Of a stretch of DNA of 64,000 nt, positions 10,432 through 19,886 are shown in pieces (position 1 is the stretch's first letter; each line of letters starts with the position of its first letter). The DNA comes from DASQEH01 sp963765725 (lineage in GTDB: Bacteria > Actinomycetota > Actinomycetes > Propionibacteriales > Nocardioidaceae), in assembly GCA_963765725.1 (NCBI GenBank), contig CAVXXI010000003.1, positions 372,001-436,000 on the forward strand, read 5' to 3'. The position numbers were made by a program, and so were the translations under genes. The notes beneath the pieces were generated by a model. It had not been told where the DNA came from. It did not search any database and saw nothing but the letters and a program-made list of their open reading frames with translations.

Positions 10432-11529
10432 ATGTCCGTTGACGGCCGTAGCGCCGGTCGCATGGACGGCTTCCTCAAGGCGCTGTGGAGCGCCGGGGGC
10501 AGCGACCTGCTCGTGACCTCAGGGCTCGAACCGCAGATGCGGGTGAACGGAGACCTCGTCCCCGTCCCCGAAGCCCCACCCCTGACGACGGACGACACCC
10601 AGGCGCTGCTGGCGGAGCTGCTGAGCCCCGACCAGCTCGAGGTGTTCACGGGCCGGCACGAGTACGACTTCTCGTTCAGCTGGGGACATGAGGCCCGCAT
10701 CCGCGGCAACGCCTTCCGGCAGCGAGGCTCCATCGCCATCGCCCTGCGCCTGATCGCGTACGACATCCCGACGATGGCCGACCTGGAGTGCCCGGCGATC
10801 TTCCATTCCTTTGTTTGGCTGCATCAGGGGCTGGTTCTCGTGACCGGGCCAACGGGCTCGGGGAAGTCGACCACCCTGGCGGCTGTCATCAACTCGATCA
10901 ACGCCGAACGCGCCTGCCACATCATCACGATCGAGGACCCGATCGAGTACGTGTACCGACACAAACTGTCGGTGGTGAACCAGCGGCAGGTCGGCATCGA
11001 CACCGAGTCCTTCGCCAGCGCGCTGCGGTCCTCGCTTCGGGAGAACCCCGATGTACTGCTGGTGGGAGAGCTGCGAGACCTCGAGTCGATTCGGTCGGCG
11101 CTGACGCTCGCGGAGACGGGCCACCTAGTGTTCGCGACGCTGCACACCAAGGACACGTCACATGCGGCCGCCCGGATCATCGACGTGTTCCCCGGCGACG
11201 AGCAGCCGCAGGTACGGGTGCAGCTCGCGGCGACGCTGACGGCGATCGTCTACCAACAGCTGCTGCCACGGCTCGGTGGAGGGATGGTGGCCGCGTACGA
11301 GGTGCTCGTCGCCAATACCGCGGTACGTAACCTCATCAAGGAGGGCAAGACCCACCAGCTGAGGAACTGCCTGCTGCAGGGACAGCGCGAGGGCATGAAG
11401 TCGTTCGAGCAGTCGCTCACGGCGCTCATCGCGTCCGGCGCCATCAGCTACGACGAGGGCCTGGCGCGCAGCCTGCACCCCGCCGACGTGCACCCCGCCC
11501 AACGAGGGAACATGCGGGTCCCGGCATGA
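10432..11529 (+). CDS. pilT: type IV pilus retraction ATPase PilT
   Basis: 365 aa. The N-terminal PAS-like part (SDLLVTSGLEPQMRVNGDL) is followed by the secretion-ATPase core: Walker A VTGPTGSGKSTTLAAVI, Asp box TIEDPIEYVY, Walker B DVLLVGELRD and the His box THLVFATLHT-like GHLVFATLHTKD. The length and the missing N-terminal extension fit PilT rather than PilB. It powers pilus retraction, the step that makes twitching movement possible. The ATG follows GGGGAGG. The stop overlaps the pilB start (ATGA). The usual PilT AIRNLIRE region is present as AVRNLIKEGKTHQL. Confidence 0.92.
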   Translation: MSVDGRSAGRMDGFLKALWSAGGSDLLVTSGLEPQMRVNGDLVPVPEAPPLTTDDTQALLAELLSPDQLEVFTGRHEYDFSFSWGHEARIRGNAFRQRGSIAIALRLIAYDIPTMADLECPAIFHSFVWLHQGLVLVTGPTGSGKSTTLAAVINSINAERACHIITIEDPIEYVYRHKLSVVNQRQVGIDTESFASALRSSLRENPDVLLVGELRDLESIRSALTLAETGHLVFATLHTKDTSHAAARIIDVFPGDEQPQVRVQLAATLTAIVYQQLLPRLGGGMVAAYEVLVANTAVRNLIKEGKTHQLRNCLLQGQREGMKSFEQSLTALIASGAISYDEGLARSLHPADVHPAQRGNMRVPA

Positions 11530-13346
11530 AGCTCCGCCGTGAGAGACGCCCCGAGCCGGCGGCTGCCGGCAGCGCACGCCGCACGCCGGGCAACGGCGTT
11601 GCGCCTGCTCCGGTGTCCGTCGTACCCGGGGTCAGCTCCACGGACGATTTCACGATCAAGCCCGGCGGAGCCCGCCTCGGCGAGATGCTGGTCGACGCCA
11701 ACCTGCTCACCGAGAAGCAGCTCGTCGACAGCCTCGAGATGGTCAAGAGCAACGGCGGAGGCCTTCTGGGCCGGGTACTGGTCGAGATGGGCCTTCTCGA
11801 CGACCGTGAGCTCGCCAGGGTGCTTGCCGAGCAGCGGTCGCTGGAGGTCATCGACCTCCGCAAGACCGTACCGGCCGCGGAGGCGACCGAGCTGCTCTCG
11901 GAGACGGTGGCCCGCCGACTGCTCGCGATCCCCGTCTCGGTCGGAGACGACGGGGTGCTGGTGGCGGTCGCTGACCCGACCGACGCCACCCTCACCGAGC
12001 TCCGGGAGATCATCGCGAAACCGGTGCACCTCGCCGTGGCGGCCCAGTCCGACATCGTCCGCGCCATCGGGAGCAGCTACCGGGTGCTCGCCGCCATCGG
12101 CACCCAGGTACAGGCCTTCGAGGCCAAGGACTCCAAGCGCAAGACCGTCAAGGCCGAGGCAGCGGTGGCGAGCGACTTCGCCCCGGTCGTCCAGGTCGTA
12201 CAACTGCTCATCACCCAGGCGCTGCGCGACCGCGCCTCCGACATCCACATCGAGCCGCAGGAGGACCAGGTACGCGTGCGGTACCGCATCGACGGCGCGC
12301 TGCACGAGGCCATGTCGCTTCCCGGCGCCATGGGGCCGGCGATCGTCAGCCGCATCAAGATCCTCGGGAACATGAACATCGTGGAGCGACGACGGCCGCA
12401 GGACGGGCAGATCAGCCTGGACCTCGAGGGCCGCCAGGTCGACATCCGGGTCTCCACGCTCGCGACGATCCGCGGCGAGAAGGTGGTCATGCGGCTGCTG
12501 GACAAGAGCCGCCCGCTCTTCCAGCTCGCCGACCTGGGCATGCCCGACGACACCGCGGCCTCGTACCAGGAGCTTTTGAGCGCGCCCTACGGGATGATCA
12601 TCTGCGCCGGACCGACCGGAAGCGGCAAGACCACGACCCTGTACGGGTCCCTGGGCGAGATCAACAGCCCGGAGCGCAACATCACCACCATCGAGGACCC
12701 GGTCGAGTACATCTTCCCGATGATCAACCAGATCCAGATCAACGAGCAGGCCGGGATCACGTTCGCGGGCGGGCTGAAGTCGGTGCTGCGCCAGGACCCC
12801 GACGTGCTCCTCGTCGGCGAGATCCGTGATGTCGAGACCGCACGGATCGCCGTGCAGTCCGCCTTGACCGGCCACATGGTGCTGTCGTCACTGCACGCGA
12901 CCGACTCGGTGTCGGCGCTGCACCGGCTGCTCGACATGGGAGTGGAGTCCTTCCTGGTCGCCTCCTCCGTGAGCGCCGTCGTGGCCCAGCGGCTGATGCG
13001 ACGGATCTGCAAGCACTGCAAGACGGCGTACTCGCCGTCCGCAGAAGAGCTCGCCTATCTCCGCACGATGCACGGTGAGGCGCCACCGGATGGGTTCGTC
13101 CAGGGCAGCGGGTGCAACTTCTGCGCGCACACGGGCTACCTCGAGCGCATCGGGGTATACGAGCTCTTGACGGTGAGCGAGCCGATCCGGGCCATGGTGA
13201 TCGAGCGCGCGTCGCACGACGACCTGCGCAAGGTTGCGCGCGCGGAAGGGATGCGCACCCTGCAGGAGGAGGCACTGCGGCTGGTGCACTCAGGGATTAC
13301 CACCATCTCCGAGGTGCTGCGCTCGATCTACGTGGTGGGCGGTTGA
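11526..13346 (+). CDS. pilB: type IV pilus assembly ATPase PilB
   Basis: 606 aa. It has an N-terminal MshE/GspE-type domain (about 50-190, LGEMLVDANLLTEKQL), then the ATPase core: Walker A CAGPTGSGKTTTLY, Asp box TIEDPVEY, Walker B DVLLVGEIRD and His box GHMVLSSLHATD. A zinc knuckle of CKHC and CNFC pairs near residues 497-535 is typical of PilB/GspE. It drives pilus extension at the inner face of the membrane with PilC. Coupled to pilT by an ATGA overlap; pilC starts two bases after its stop. Confidence 0.93.
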   Translation: MKLRRERRPEPAAAGSARRTPGNGVAPAPVSVVPGVSSTDDFTIKPGGARLGEMLVDANLLTEKQLVDSLEMVKSNGGGLLGRVLVEMGLLDDRELARVLAEQRSLEVIDLRKTVPAAEATELLSETVARRLLAIPVSVGDDGVLVAVADPTDATLTELREIIAKPVHLAVAAQSDIVRAIGSSYRVLAAIGTQVQAFEAKDSKRKTVKAEAAVASDFAPVVQVVQLLITQALRDRASDIHIEPQEDQVRVRYRIDGALHEAMSLPGAMGPAIVSRIKILGNMNIVERRRPQDGQISLDLEGRQVDIRVSTLATIRGEKVVMRLLDKSRPLFQLADLGMPDDTAASYQELLSAPYGMIICAGPTGSGKTTTLYGSLGEINSPERNITTIEDPVEYIFPMINQIQINEQAGITFAGGLKSVLRQDPDVLLVGEIRDVETARIAVQSALTGHMVLSSLHATDSVSALHRLLDMGVESFLVASSVSAVVAQRLMRRICKHCKTAYSPSAEELAYLRTMHGEAPPDGFVQGSGCNFCAHTGYLERIGVYELLTVSEPIRAMVIERASHDDLRKVARAEGMRTLQEEALRLVHSGITTISEVLRSIYVVGG

Positions 13347-13347
13347 G

Positions 13348-14553
13348 ATGCCTCGCTACGCATATGCCGCGACGGGGGCCGATGGTTCCGCCCAGACCGG
13401 CAAGGGCAAGGCCGCGAGCGCGGAGGCGATGGAGCTAGCGCTCAGCGCCCGAGACCTGAGCTACATCGTCGTCACTGAGACAAAAACCAGTCTCAACATC
13501 GACGTGATGCCCAAGCGGGTCAAACGTGAGGAGGTCATGCACCTCTCGCGGCAGCTCTCGGCGTTCGTCCGGGCCGGCCTTCCGCTGCTCGACGCAATCC
13601 ACACCCTCGGACAGGAAGCGACCAACCCGTCGGTCAAGAAGATGCTGGCAGACGTCGAGGAAGGGTTGCGCAGCGGTGACACGCTGTCGGACTGCTTCGA
13701 CCGGCACACCAAGGTGTTCCCCGACTACTACCGGGGGATCCTGCGCTCAGCCGAGCTGACCGGGAAGCTCGAGACGGTGCTCGACCAGCTCGCCGCCTAC
13801 CTGGAGCGCGACCTCGAGGCTCGCCAGAAGGTGAAGGCCGCGATGATCTACCCCCTCGTCATCGCGGGCATGTCGCTCGTCACGGTCGTCATCTTGTCGG
13901 CGTTCGTCCTTCCGCGGTTCAAGGTCTTCTTCGAGGGCCTCAACGTCCAGCTGCCGCTTCCGACCCGGATGCTGCTGGCGGGCACCGGCTTTCTCACCCA
14001 GTGGTGGTGGGCATTGCTGCTCGGGACCGTCACGGTCGTGGTGAGCTACTTCCTGCTCATGCGCACACAGGTGGGCCGGCATCGTCGGGACAAGATCGCC
14101 CTTCGCATCCCCGTCGTCGGCCCAACGATCCAGTTCGCGCTCGTCGAGCGGTTCTGCCGCATCCTGGCCTCCATGGTCGATGCCGGGGTCTCCCTGCCGG
14201 AGGCGCTGACGGTCGCGTCGGGATCGCTGCGCAACCTCGTGTACACCCGCGCGCTGGAGCGGCTGAACCTCGCCGTCCTGGAGGGAGAGGGGATCGCCCG
14301 GCCGCTCGGCGCCACGAAGCTCTTCCCCGCGACCGCCGTCCAGATGATCCAGGTCGGTGAGGACACCGGCACGCTCGACACGCAGCTGGAGGTGACGGCC
14401 CGGTACTACGAGCGTGAGCTCGACTACAAGATCAAGAAGCTCACCGCCCTGTTCGAGCCTGCTGTGATCATCGTGATGGGCCTGGTGGTGGGCTTCGTCG
14501 CGGTTGCGCTCGTCTCGGCCATGTACGGCGTCTTCAACCAGTCGCAGATGTGA
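13348..14553 (+). CDS. pilC: type IV pilus membrane platform protein PilC
   Basis: 401 aa. Two T2SF/PilC domains (about 65-190 and 268-390) each carry the cytoplasmic helical bundle (LSRQLSAFVRAGLPLLDAI and RFCRILASMVDAGVSLPEAL). Three membrane spans are at about 166-190, 212-235 and 370-392. It forms the rotating platform that links PilB/PilT to pilin insertion. The start is the ATG two bases past the pilB stop; an upstream in-frame opening lies inside pilB and is not used. The stop overlaps the next start (TGATG). Confidence 0.93.
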   Translation: MPRYAYAATGADGSAQTGKGKAASAEAMELALSARDLSYIVVTETKTSLNIDVMPKRVKREEVMHLSRQLSAFVRAGLPLLDAIHTLGQEATNPSVKKMLADVEEGLRSGDTLSDCFDRHTKVFPDYYRGILRSAELTGKLETVLDQLAAYLERDLEARQKVKAAMIYPLVIAGMSLVTVVILSAFVLPRFKVFFEGLNVQLPLPTRMLLAGTGFLTQWWWALLLGTVTVVVSYFLLMRTQVGRHRRDKIALRIPVVGPTIQFALVERFCRILASMVDAGVSLPEALTVASGSLRNLVYTRALERLNLAVLEGEGIARPLGATKLFPATAVQMIQVGEDTGTLDTQLEVTARYYERELDYKIKKLTALFEPAVIIVMGLVVGFVAVALVSAMYGVFNQSQM

Positions 14554-15023
14554 TGGCGCTCCGCCGGCTCCCCCGCGGCAGTTCGAAGGGCGAGACCCTC
14601 GTCGAGCTGCTGGTGGCGATGTCGATCCTCGGCGTGGCGGTCGTCGCCCTCGTCAGTGGGATCGGTACCAGCGTCCTCGTCTCCGACGTCCACCGCAAGG
14701 AAGCGACGGCAGGTGCCGTCGTCCGCACCTACGGCCAGGCGATCCAGGCCGCCGTCGACGCATCCACCACCGGCTATGACACGACCTGCGCCGGTGTCTC
14801 GGCGTACATGTCGCCGGCCGGGTTCGTCGCGCCCACGGGTTTCACCGCGAGGGTGACGGCCATCTCCTATTGGAATGGCAGCGCGTTCGTGAGCACCTGC
14901 TCCGCTGACGCAGGCGTGCAGAAGCTCTCCCTTCTGGTCACGAGCTCCGACAACAGGGCCAAGGAGTCCCTCGTCGAGATCATCCGGATGCCGTGCGGAG
15001 TAGCCGACAAGGCGTGCACATGA
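14553..15023 (+). CDS. minor pilin, PilV-like
   Basis: 156 aa. It has a prepilin signal (SSKG|ETLVELLVAMSILGVAVVALV), unusual in having Glu rather than Phe at mature position 1 but keeping Glu5. A cysteine-containing globular part follows (TTCAGVSAYMSPAGF, VSTCSADAG), ending PCGVADKACT. This is consistent with an initiating or tip-complex minor pilin of the PilV/PulI group. Overlaps pilC upstream and the PilW-like gene downstream by ATGA-type junctions. Assignment to V rather than another minor class rests on gene order and is tentative. Confidence 0.75.
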   Translation: MALRRLPRGSSKGETLVELLVAMSILGVAVVALVSGIGTSVLVSDVHRKEATAGAVVRTYGQAIQAAVDASTTGYDTTCAGVSAYMSPAGFVAPTGFTARVTAISYWNGSAFVSTCSADAGVQKLSLLVTSSDNRAKESLVEIIRMPCGVADKACT

Positions 15024-15640
15024 GGTTGCGACGTGAGGGCGGCTTCACCTTGATCGAGCTGCTCCTCACGATCACGATCATGGGCACGATCAGCGCGTCC
15101 CTGGGAACCGGGCTGGTGCTGTTCCTGACGAACACGGACTCCACGATCCGGCGGATCGCCGAGTCCCACGACGCGCAGCTGGGGACCGCCTACTTCGCCC
15201 AGGACGTGGAGAGCACCGGCATCCGCAGCACCACCTCTCCCTACAACCTGGTCCAGTCCGTCGACACCACCACCACGTCGGCCCCGCTGGGGCTGTGCGG
15301 GTCGGTCGGCACGCCCGTCCTCCGGCTCGGCTGGGACGACCCGTCGAGCGCTACGGCGTCGACGAAGGTGCTGGTCTCGTACTCGGTGCAGACGGTCGCG
15401 GGACAGCGCTCGCTGCACCGCCTGGTGTGCCTCGGGGGCTCGACGACGGCGACGACGGACATCGTCTTGGTCGACAACCTCGATACAGCGGCGCCGGTCG
15501 TGACGTGCTCCAGCTCCTGCGTGGGAGTGGGTGCCCTGGTGCCGCAGACGGTGACCATGGTCCTGGACATCAAGAATCCGGCCGACAAAGGTGCCACCTA
15601 CTTCGTCACGCTGGTCGGGCACCGCCGGGACACCTCATGA
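15020..15640 (+). CDS. minor pilin, PilW-like
   Basis: 206 aa. Prepilin signal GG|FTLIELLLTITIMGTISASL with Glu5, then a larger beta-rich domain (YFAQDVESTGIRSTTSPYNL; LRLGWDDPSS; VLVSYSVQTVAGQRSLHRLVC), the pattern of PilW/PulJ minor pilins, which have a body of about 170-200 residues. Several cysteines (LCGS, LVCLGG, TCSSSC) suggest disulfides. The start is the ATG overlapping the previous stop. The last residues overlap the start of the large third minor pilin. Confidence 0.75.
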   Translation: MRLRREGGFTLIELLLTITIMGTISASLGTGLVLFLTNTDSTIRRIAESHDAQLGTAYFAQDVESTGIRSTTSPYNLVQSVDTTTTSAPLGLCGSVGTPVLRLGWDDPSSATASTKVLVSYSVQTVAGQRSLHRLVCLGGSTTATTDIVLVDNLDTAAPVVTCSSSCVGVGALVPQTVTMVLDIKNPADKGATYFVTLVGHRRDTS

Positions 15641-17133
15641 ACGCACGGCTGCACACCTCAGGCGGCGACAGCGGCGCGTCCCTGATCATCGCCATGATCT
15701 TCGTGACGCTCGTAGGGATGGTGTCCGGCGTACTGCTGTCGTTCGCCGACACCGGTGTCGACACGACGATCCAGCTGCGCAAGCAGGCCGCCGACGCGAC
15801 CACCGCGGACGGTGCCGCCGAGGTCGCCATCGACGCCCTGCGAGAGGGCTCGTACTCGAACGCGGCGGGCCAGAGCTGCTTCGGCAGCAGCAACGGACTG
15901 CCCCTGACCAACTTCCCGGCCACGGGGGCCGGCTCGGCTTTCGTCGCCTGCTCACCCGACGAGGGAAGTGGCTCGAAGTCGACCGGGGCACTGAACGCCG
16001 CCAACACACCGGCGAACGCGATCTTGGCCCTGGGCACGTCGTCGACGACGGAGGCGGGAGTGCTCGCCTCGACCCTCAACAGCACCGACACCATGCAGGT
16101 CAAGGGCCAGATCTTCTCGAACTATGCCGTCGCCGTCGTCAAGGGCGTGCTGCAGGAGCGACACCGGCGTCACGGCACAGGCGGGGTACTGCGTCTACTA
16201 CTCCGCCGGGACCATCTCGAGCCCGAACACGAACTGCAACGCGACCACGACGCAATCCGATCCCAACTACCCCGCTCCGAGCGCCACACAGACCGCCCGC
16301 ACTGTTCCCACGTGCACCGCCGGCGCCGTGGTGAACTTCTCCCCGGGCCTCTACACGAACGCCACAGGTCTGAGCAACTGCGACAACGCCACCATGGCGT
16401 TCGCGCCCGGCACCTACTACTTCAACTTCACCGGCCCGTCTTCGACGTGGACGATGAACACCGGCTCCCTGGTCGGCGGTACTCCCACGACGACGCTGGT
16501 GGCCGGCCGTAGCCCGACCATCCCCGGCTCCTGCGTGAGCCCGCTGACGTCGACCACACCGAACGCCGGTGTCCAGTTCGTGTTCGGCGGGGTGAGCAGG
16601 ATGGACGTCACCGGCAGTGCACGTGCCGAGCTGTGCGGGTCGTACAGTGCCGCCGCCCCACCCATCGCGGTCTACGGTCTGAAGTCGGCTGTTGGCTCGG
16701 TGCCGGCCCTGAACGGGTGCATGGTCACCCAGGGCGGATGTTCGTTGATCACCTCGTCCGACCAGGCTGCGAACAGCGCCGTGTTCGTGCAGGGAACCGT
16801 CTACGCGCCCACCGCCCTGGTCACTCTGTCGTACCAGCCGAGCGCGGGTCAGGTCACGGGGGACTTCGTGAAGGACGGCATGATCGTCCGCAGCGTCACG
16901 GCGCAGGTCTACGGGCTCTCTCCGACCGGGGTCGAGGTGCCGGCACTGACGCGGGACCCAAGGGGGCGGAGACGGACGTGTTCCTGCAGGTGTACCTCTG
17001 CCCCGGTGTGGCGACGTGCTCCGCCGCCACGGGCCGCCTCCGCCTGGAGAGCAAGGTCGGGGTGAGCACGGCCATACCCGTGGTGCCCGGTGCGCGCAGT
17101 GTCCGGGTGTACAGCTGGGCGACCCAGCGCTGA
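15637..17133 (+). pseudogene. large PilX-like minor pilin or tip protein, frameshifted twice
   Basis: About 498 codons over three frames. The N-terminus has a short leader and a pilin-like helix (SGASLIIAMIFVTLVGMVSGVL), as in PilX-type proteins that lack a strong FTLIE site. The first part runs to about 16156 (YAVAVVKGVLQ). The frame then shifts to SDTGVTAQAGYCVYYSAGTI and carries a long Thr/Ser/Cys-rich extracellular region (FSPGLYTNATGLSNCDNATM; GTYYFNFTGPSSTW; MVTQGGCSLITSSDQAANSA). A second shift near 16960 leads to the end (ETDVFLQVYLCPGVATCSAA, VYSWATQR). The size and position after the PilV/W-like genes suggest a pilus-tip adhesin. The two indels are the only visible damage. Confidence 0.65.
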
Positions 17134-17146
17134 GCGCAGCCGTCCG

Positions 17147-17978
17147 TCAGGCGCGGGTTGCCAGGCGCAGGTACACGCCTGCCAGTGCGTCGCCCGCGAA
17201 GATGCCGACCAGGGTGCCGGCGATCATGAACGGCCCGAAAGGCAGTGCCGTCTTCCTCGTGCCGCCCCAGAAGGCCATGACCGCGACCCCGACGAGGCTG
17301 CCGAGCAGGAAGCCCGCGAAGGCGCCGACCAGCAGGGTTCCCCACGAGAGGTAGCCGAGCACCGCTCCGAGCAGTCCCGAGAGCTTCACGTCGCCGAAGC
17401 CCATTCCGGCCGGGTAGGCGAAGGCGATGGCGAAGTAGAAGCAGTACAGGGCCGCACCGGCGGCCGCAGCGCGCTCCAGGTCCGCCCACTCTTGCCGCCA
17501 CGCCGACGCCGCGAGAAGAAGGACCGCGAGAACCACGTACGACGGCAGCACGATGGAGTCGGGCAGCCGGCGGCTGTCGAGGTCGATGAGGGCCAGCACC
17601 AGTCCGGCTGCGCCGATGTAGAGGTAGGCCGGCAGGGCCGCTAGCAGGTCGATCCCGTCCAGCCGCCAGTGTCAATGCGACGAACAGCACGGCGGTAGCC
17701 AGCTCGACCAGTGGATAGCGGGGGCTGATCCGCGCCCGGCAGTCGGCGCAGCGGCCACGCAGCACGAGCCAACCGAGCAGCGGCACGTTGTGGCGGGCCC
17801 GGATGGCGCTGCGGCAGTGCGGGCAGCGCGAGGCGGGCGTGACGAGCGAGCCTCCCGCCGGGAGCCGGGCGACGACGACGTTGCCGAACGAGCCGATGAC
17901 CAGACCCAGCAGTCCGGCGTATGCCGTCAGCAGGACCACTCGGTCAGCTCCCTCGACCGGCGGGCGGAGCGGTAACAC
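17147..17978 (-). pseudogene. pilD: prepilin peptidase PilD (A24 family), frameshifted
   Basis: The membrane aspartic protease that cuts and N-methylates the pilins. The N-terminal half has GLVIGSFGNVVVARLPAG and the zinc pairs SRCPHCRSAI and GRCADCRARISPRYPLVE. After a shift near 17652 the C-terminal half carries both catalytic aspartates: ALIDLDSRRLPD and the GMGFGDVK motif. The frame change falls between LTLAAG and LLAALPAYLY; with one base restored the protein is complete, at about 276 aa. It lies opposite and tail-to-tail with the pilus operon, 13 bases from its last stop. The start codon (GTG, 17978, or a later GTG) is uncertain. Confidence 0.8.
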
Positions 17979-18121
17979 GGGTAGTCAACGGTTTCCTAAC
18001 TTTGAGCACATAATCTGTCACTCTGAGTAAGATCATACTCGTCAGGGAAGACCCGGTCGCCACTCGGCGCCCTCCGCTCTCCGGTCCTCAATGCTTCGGC
18101 GCGCAGCACAAGGGAGTCTTG

Positions 18122-19885
18122 GTGCAGGAACCGGCGAAGGGAAGCGCCGCGACGGACGTCCAGCGGCGTGGAGGCCTGCGGTTCTGGCGGCGCGGGTGGC
18201 GTTACCGCTACCGGCTGGTGGCCGCGATGCTACTGGTGTCGGTGCCGTTGATGGTCGTGCTGGCGTGGCTCCTGACAGCGTCCGCGTCATCGAGCCTGAC
18301 ACGCGCGGCCGAAGACCGCGGCGGCAATGTGGCCCGCGCGGTGACCCTGCATGTCGAGGACTGGTTGTCGGAGCGGCAGGAGTACGTGTCGTTGGTTGCC
18401 GGTCAGGCGTCGGGTGAGTTGAGGACGCCCGCTGCGGCCAGGCTGTTGAAGGGTGCTCAGAAGTACAACGACTACCAGTCGGTGCAGATCGTCGACCGGT
18501 CCGGCGGCTTGTTGGCGTCGAGTCGGCGTGGAGTCAGCTTCCCGGCCGCGGGTCAGGCGTGGCTTCGCAGCGCCCGGTCCGGCAAGTCGGTGCTGGAATC
18601 TCCGGTGCGGCGCGGTGGCAGCATCGAGTGGATCCTCGCCGAGCCCGTGCTGAGCGCCGGCGGACACGTAGACGGAGTGGTGGCGGCCAACCTGAATACG
18701 GCGCAGCTTGCCACCCTGCTCGATCCCGAACTGGATGCCGGAACCCAGGTCGTCGCAGTCGACGCGCATGGGGCGTTGGTGTACGACACGTCCATGGGGA
18801 AGGTGGCCGATTCGGCCGCCATGGTCACTGCCGGCGCGTTGCAGCAGACCGTGGACAACGCCGCTGTACGCGCGGCCACCAGCACCGACAAGCCGGGCGT
18901 CACTGAATTCACCGACAGCGCCGGCAAGAGGCTGGTCGGGGGGTACGACATCCTCGACCAGCTCGGTTGGGTGATCGTCGCCCAGGACCCCGCCGACAAA
19001 GTTCTCGCCCCCGTCCACAGACAAGTGACGCGCGCCATCGAGATCGTGATCGTGGGCACACTTCTCGCCGTCGCGGCGGCGTTCTCCTTCGGCACCCGGG
19101 AGGCCCGCAAGCTCAGGGCGCTTGCCGACGAGACGAGCGCCTCCGGCGTCGATGTGAATTCGGCGGCGGCGGAGTTGTCGGCGTCGTCGGATGAGTTGGC
19201 GGCGACGACGACGCAGCAGAGTGCGGCGGTGACGGAGGCGACGTCGACGACGGAGGAGTTGGCTCGGGCGTCGGCGGCGATAGCGGACACGGTGGACGAC
19301 GTGGCGGCTCAGACGGCGGAGACGAAGGACAACTTGGAGCAGGCGGAGGCCGATATCACGTTGTCGAGTGAGCGGACGTTGGCGTTGGCGCACAAGGTGA
19401 ACGACATCGATGCGTTGCTGGATCTGATCAACGAGATCGCGGACCAGACGAACCTGTTGGCGTTGAACGCGGCGATCGAGGCGGCGCGGGCCGGTGAGAA
19501 CGGTCTGGGGTTCGCGGTGGTGGCCGATGAGGTGCGCCGGTTGGCGGAGCGGTCGAAGACGTCGGCGGGCGAGATCAACGTGATCATCCGGGCGGTGCAG
19601 GGGGAGACGAACGCGACGGTGATGGCGATGGAGAAGGGCGCCAAGCAGATGCAGCGGGGGTTGACGTTGCTGGAGGCGGTCACCGACGCGAACGCGCAGG
19701 TACGGATGACGACTCAGCAGCAGCGCAGTGCGACCGCGCAGGTGGTGGAGACGATGGAGCAGCTCAACGACTCCAGCCGTCAGGTGTCGGCGACGGCCGA
19801 CCAGATCGCGTCCGCCGCGGGCAACCTCGCCGACCTCGCCGGAAACCTCGAAACCACCGCGACGACTGCGAAGGATCGGTACTGA
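18122..19885 (+). CDS. methyl-accepting chemotaxis protein 1, HAMP-less
   Basis: 587 aa. TM1 (about 30-55, LVAAMLLVSVPLMVVLAWLL) is followed by an extracytoplasmic Cache-like sensor (about 60-300; HVEDWLSERQEYVSLVAGQA, VQIVDRSGGLLASSRRG, DILDQLGWVIVAQDP) and TM2 (about 303-325). The cytoplasmic MCP signalling domain follows with the conserved hairpin tip EIADQTNLLALNAAIEAARA. The HAMP linker between TM2 and the signalling domain, present in the next gene, is missing: FGTREARKLRALADETSASG runs straight into the shared module. GTG at 18122 has an AGGGAG site 5 bases upstream. First gene of the chemosensory operon; its stop is two bases before the second receptor. Confidence 0.9.
   Translation: MQEPAKGSAATDVQRRGGLRFWRRGWRYRYRLVAAMLLVSVPLMVVLAWLLTASASSSLTRAAEDRGGNVARAVTLHVEDWLSERQEYVSLVAGQASGELRTPAAARLLKGAQKYNDYQSVQIVDRSGGLLASSRRGVSFPAAGQAWLRSARSGKSVLESPVRRGGSIEWILAEPVLSAGGHVDGVVAANLNTAQLATLLDPELDAGTQVVAVDAHGALVYDTSMGKVADSAAMVTAGALQQTVDNAAVRAATSTDKPGVTEFTDSAGKRLVGGYDILDQLGWVIVAQDPADKVLAPVHRQVTRAIEIVIVGTLLAVAAAFSFGTREARKLRALADETSASGVDVNSAAAELSASSDELAATTTQQSAAVTEATSTTEELARASAAIADTVDDVAAQTAETKDNLEQAEADITLSSERTLALAHKVNDIDALLDLINEIADQTNLLALNAAIEAARAGENGLGFAVVADEVRRLAERSKTSAGEINVIIRAVQGETNATVMAMEKGAKQMQRGLTLLEAVTDANAQVRMTTQQQRSATAQVVETMEQLNDSSRQVSATADQIASAAGNLADLAGNLETTATTAKDRY
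19151..19860 (+). repeat. 710-bp direct repeat, copy 1 (receptor signalling module)
   Basis: From GATGTGAATTCGG to ACCTCGAAACCACCGC this stretch reads base for base the same as 20997-21706. It covers the MCP signalling domain. Leucine is mostly TTG and third positions are mostly G, unlike the CTG/CTC, C-ending style of the flanking genes. Confidence 0.9.
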
Positions 19886-19886
19886 C

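Noticed and set aside
9440..17133. Type II secretion system instead of type IV pili
   Set aside because: PilT is present, the two major pilins are of type IVa form, and no secretin or pseudopilin set of T2SS type is seen.
16896..17978. 360-aa continuous minus-strand frame as the prepilin peptidase
   Set aside because: Only its N-terminal third is PilD; after about 17652 it is the wrong frame, and the catalytic GDVK part is in the other frame.
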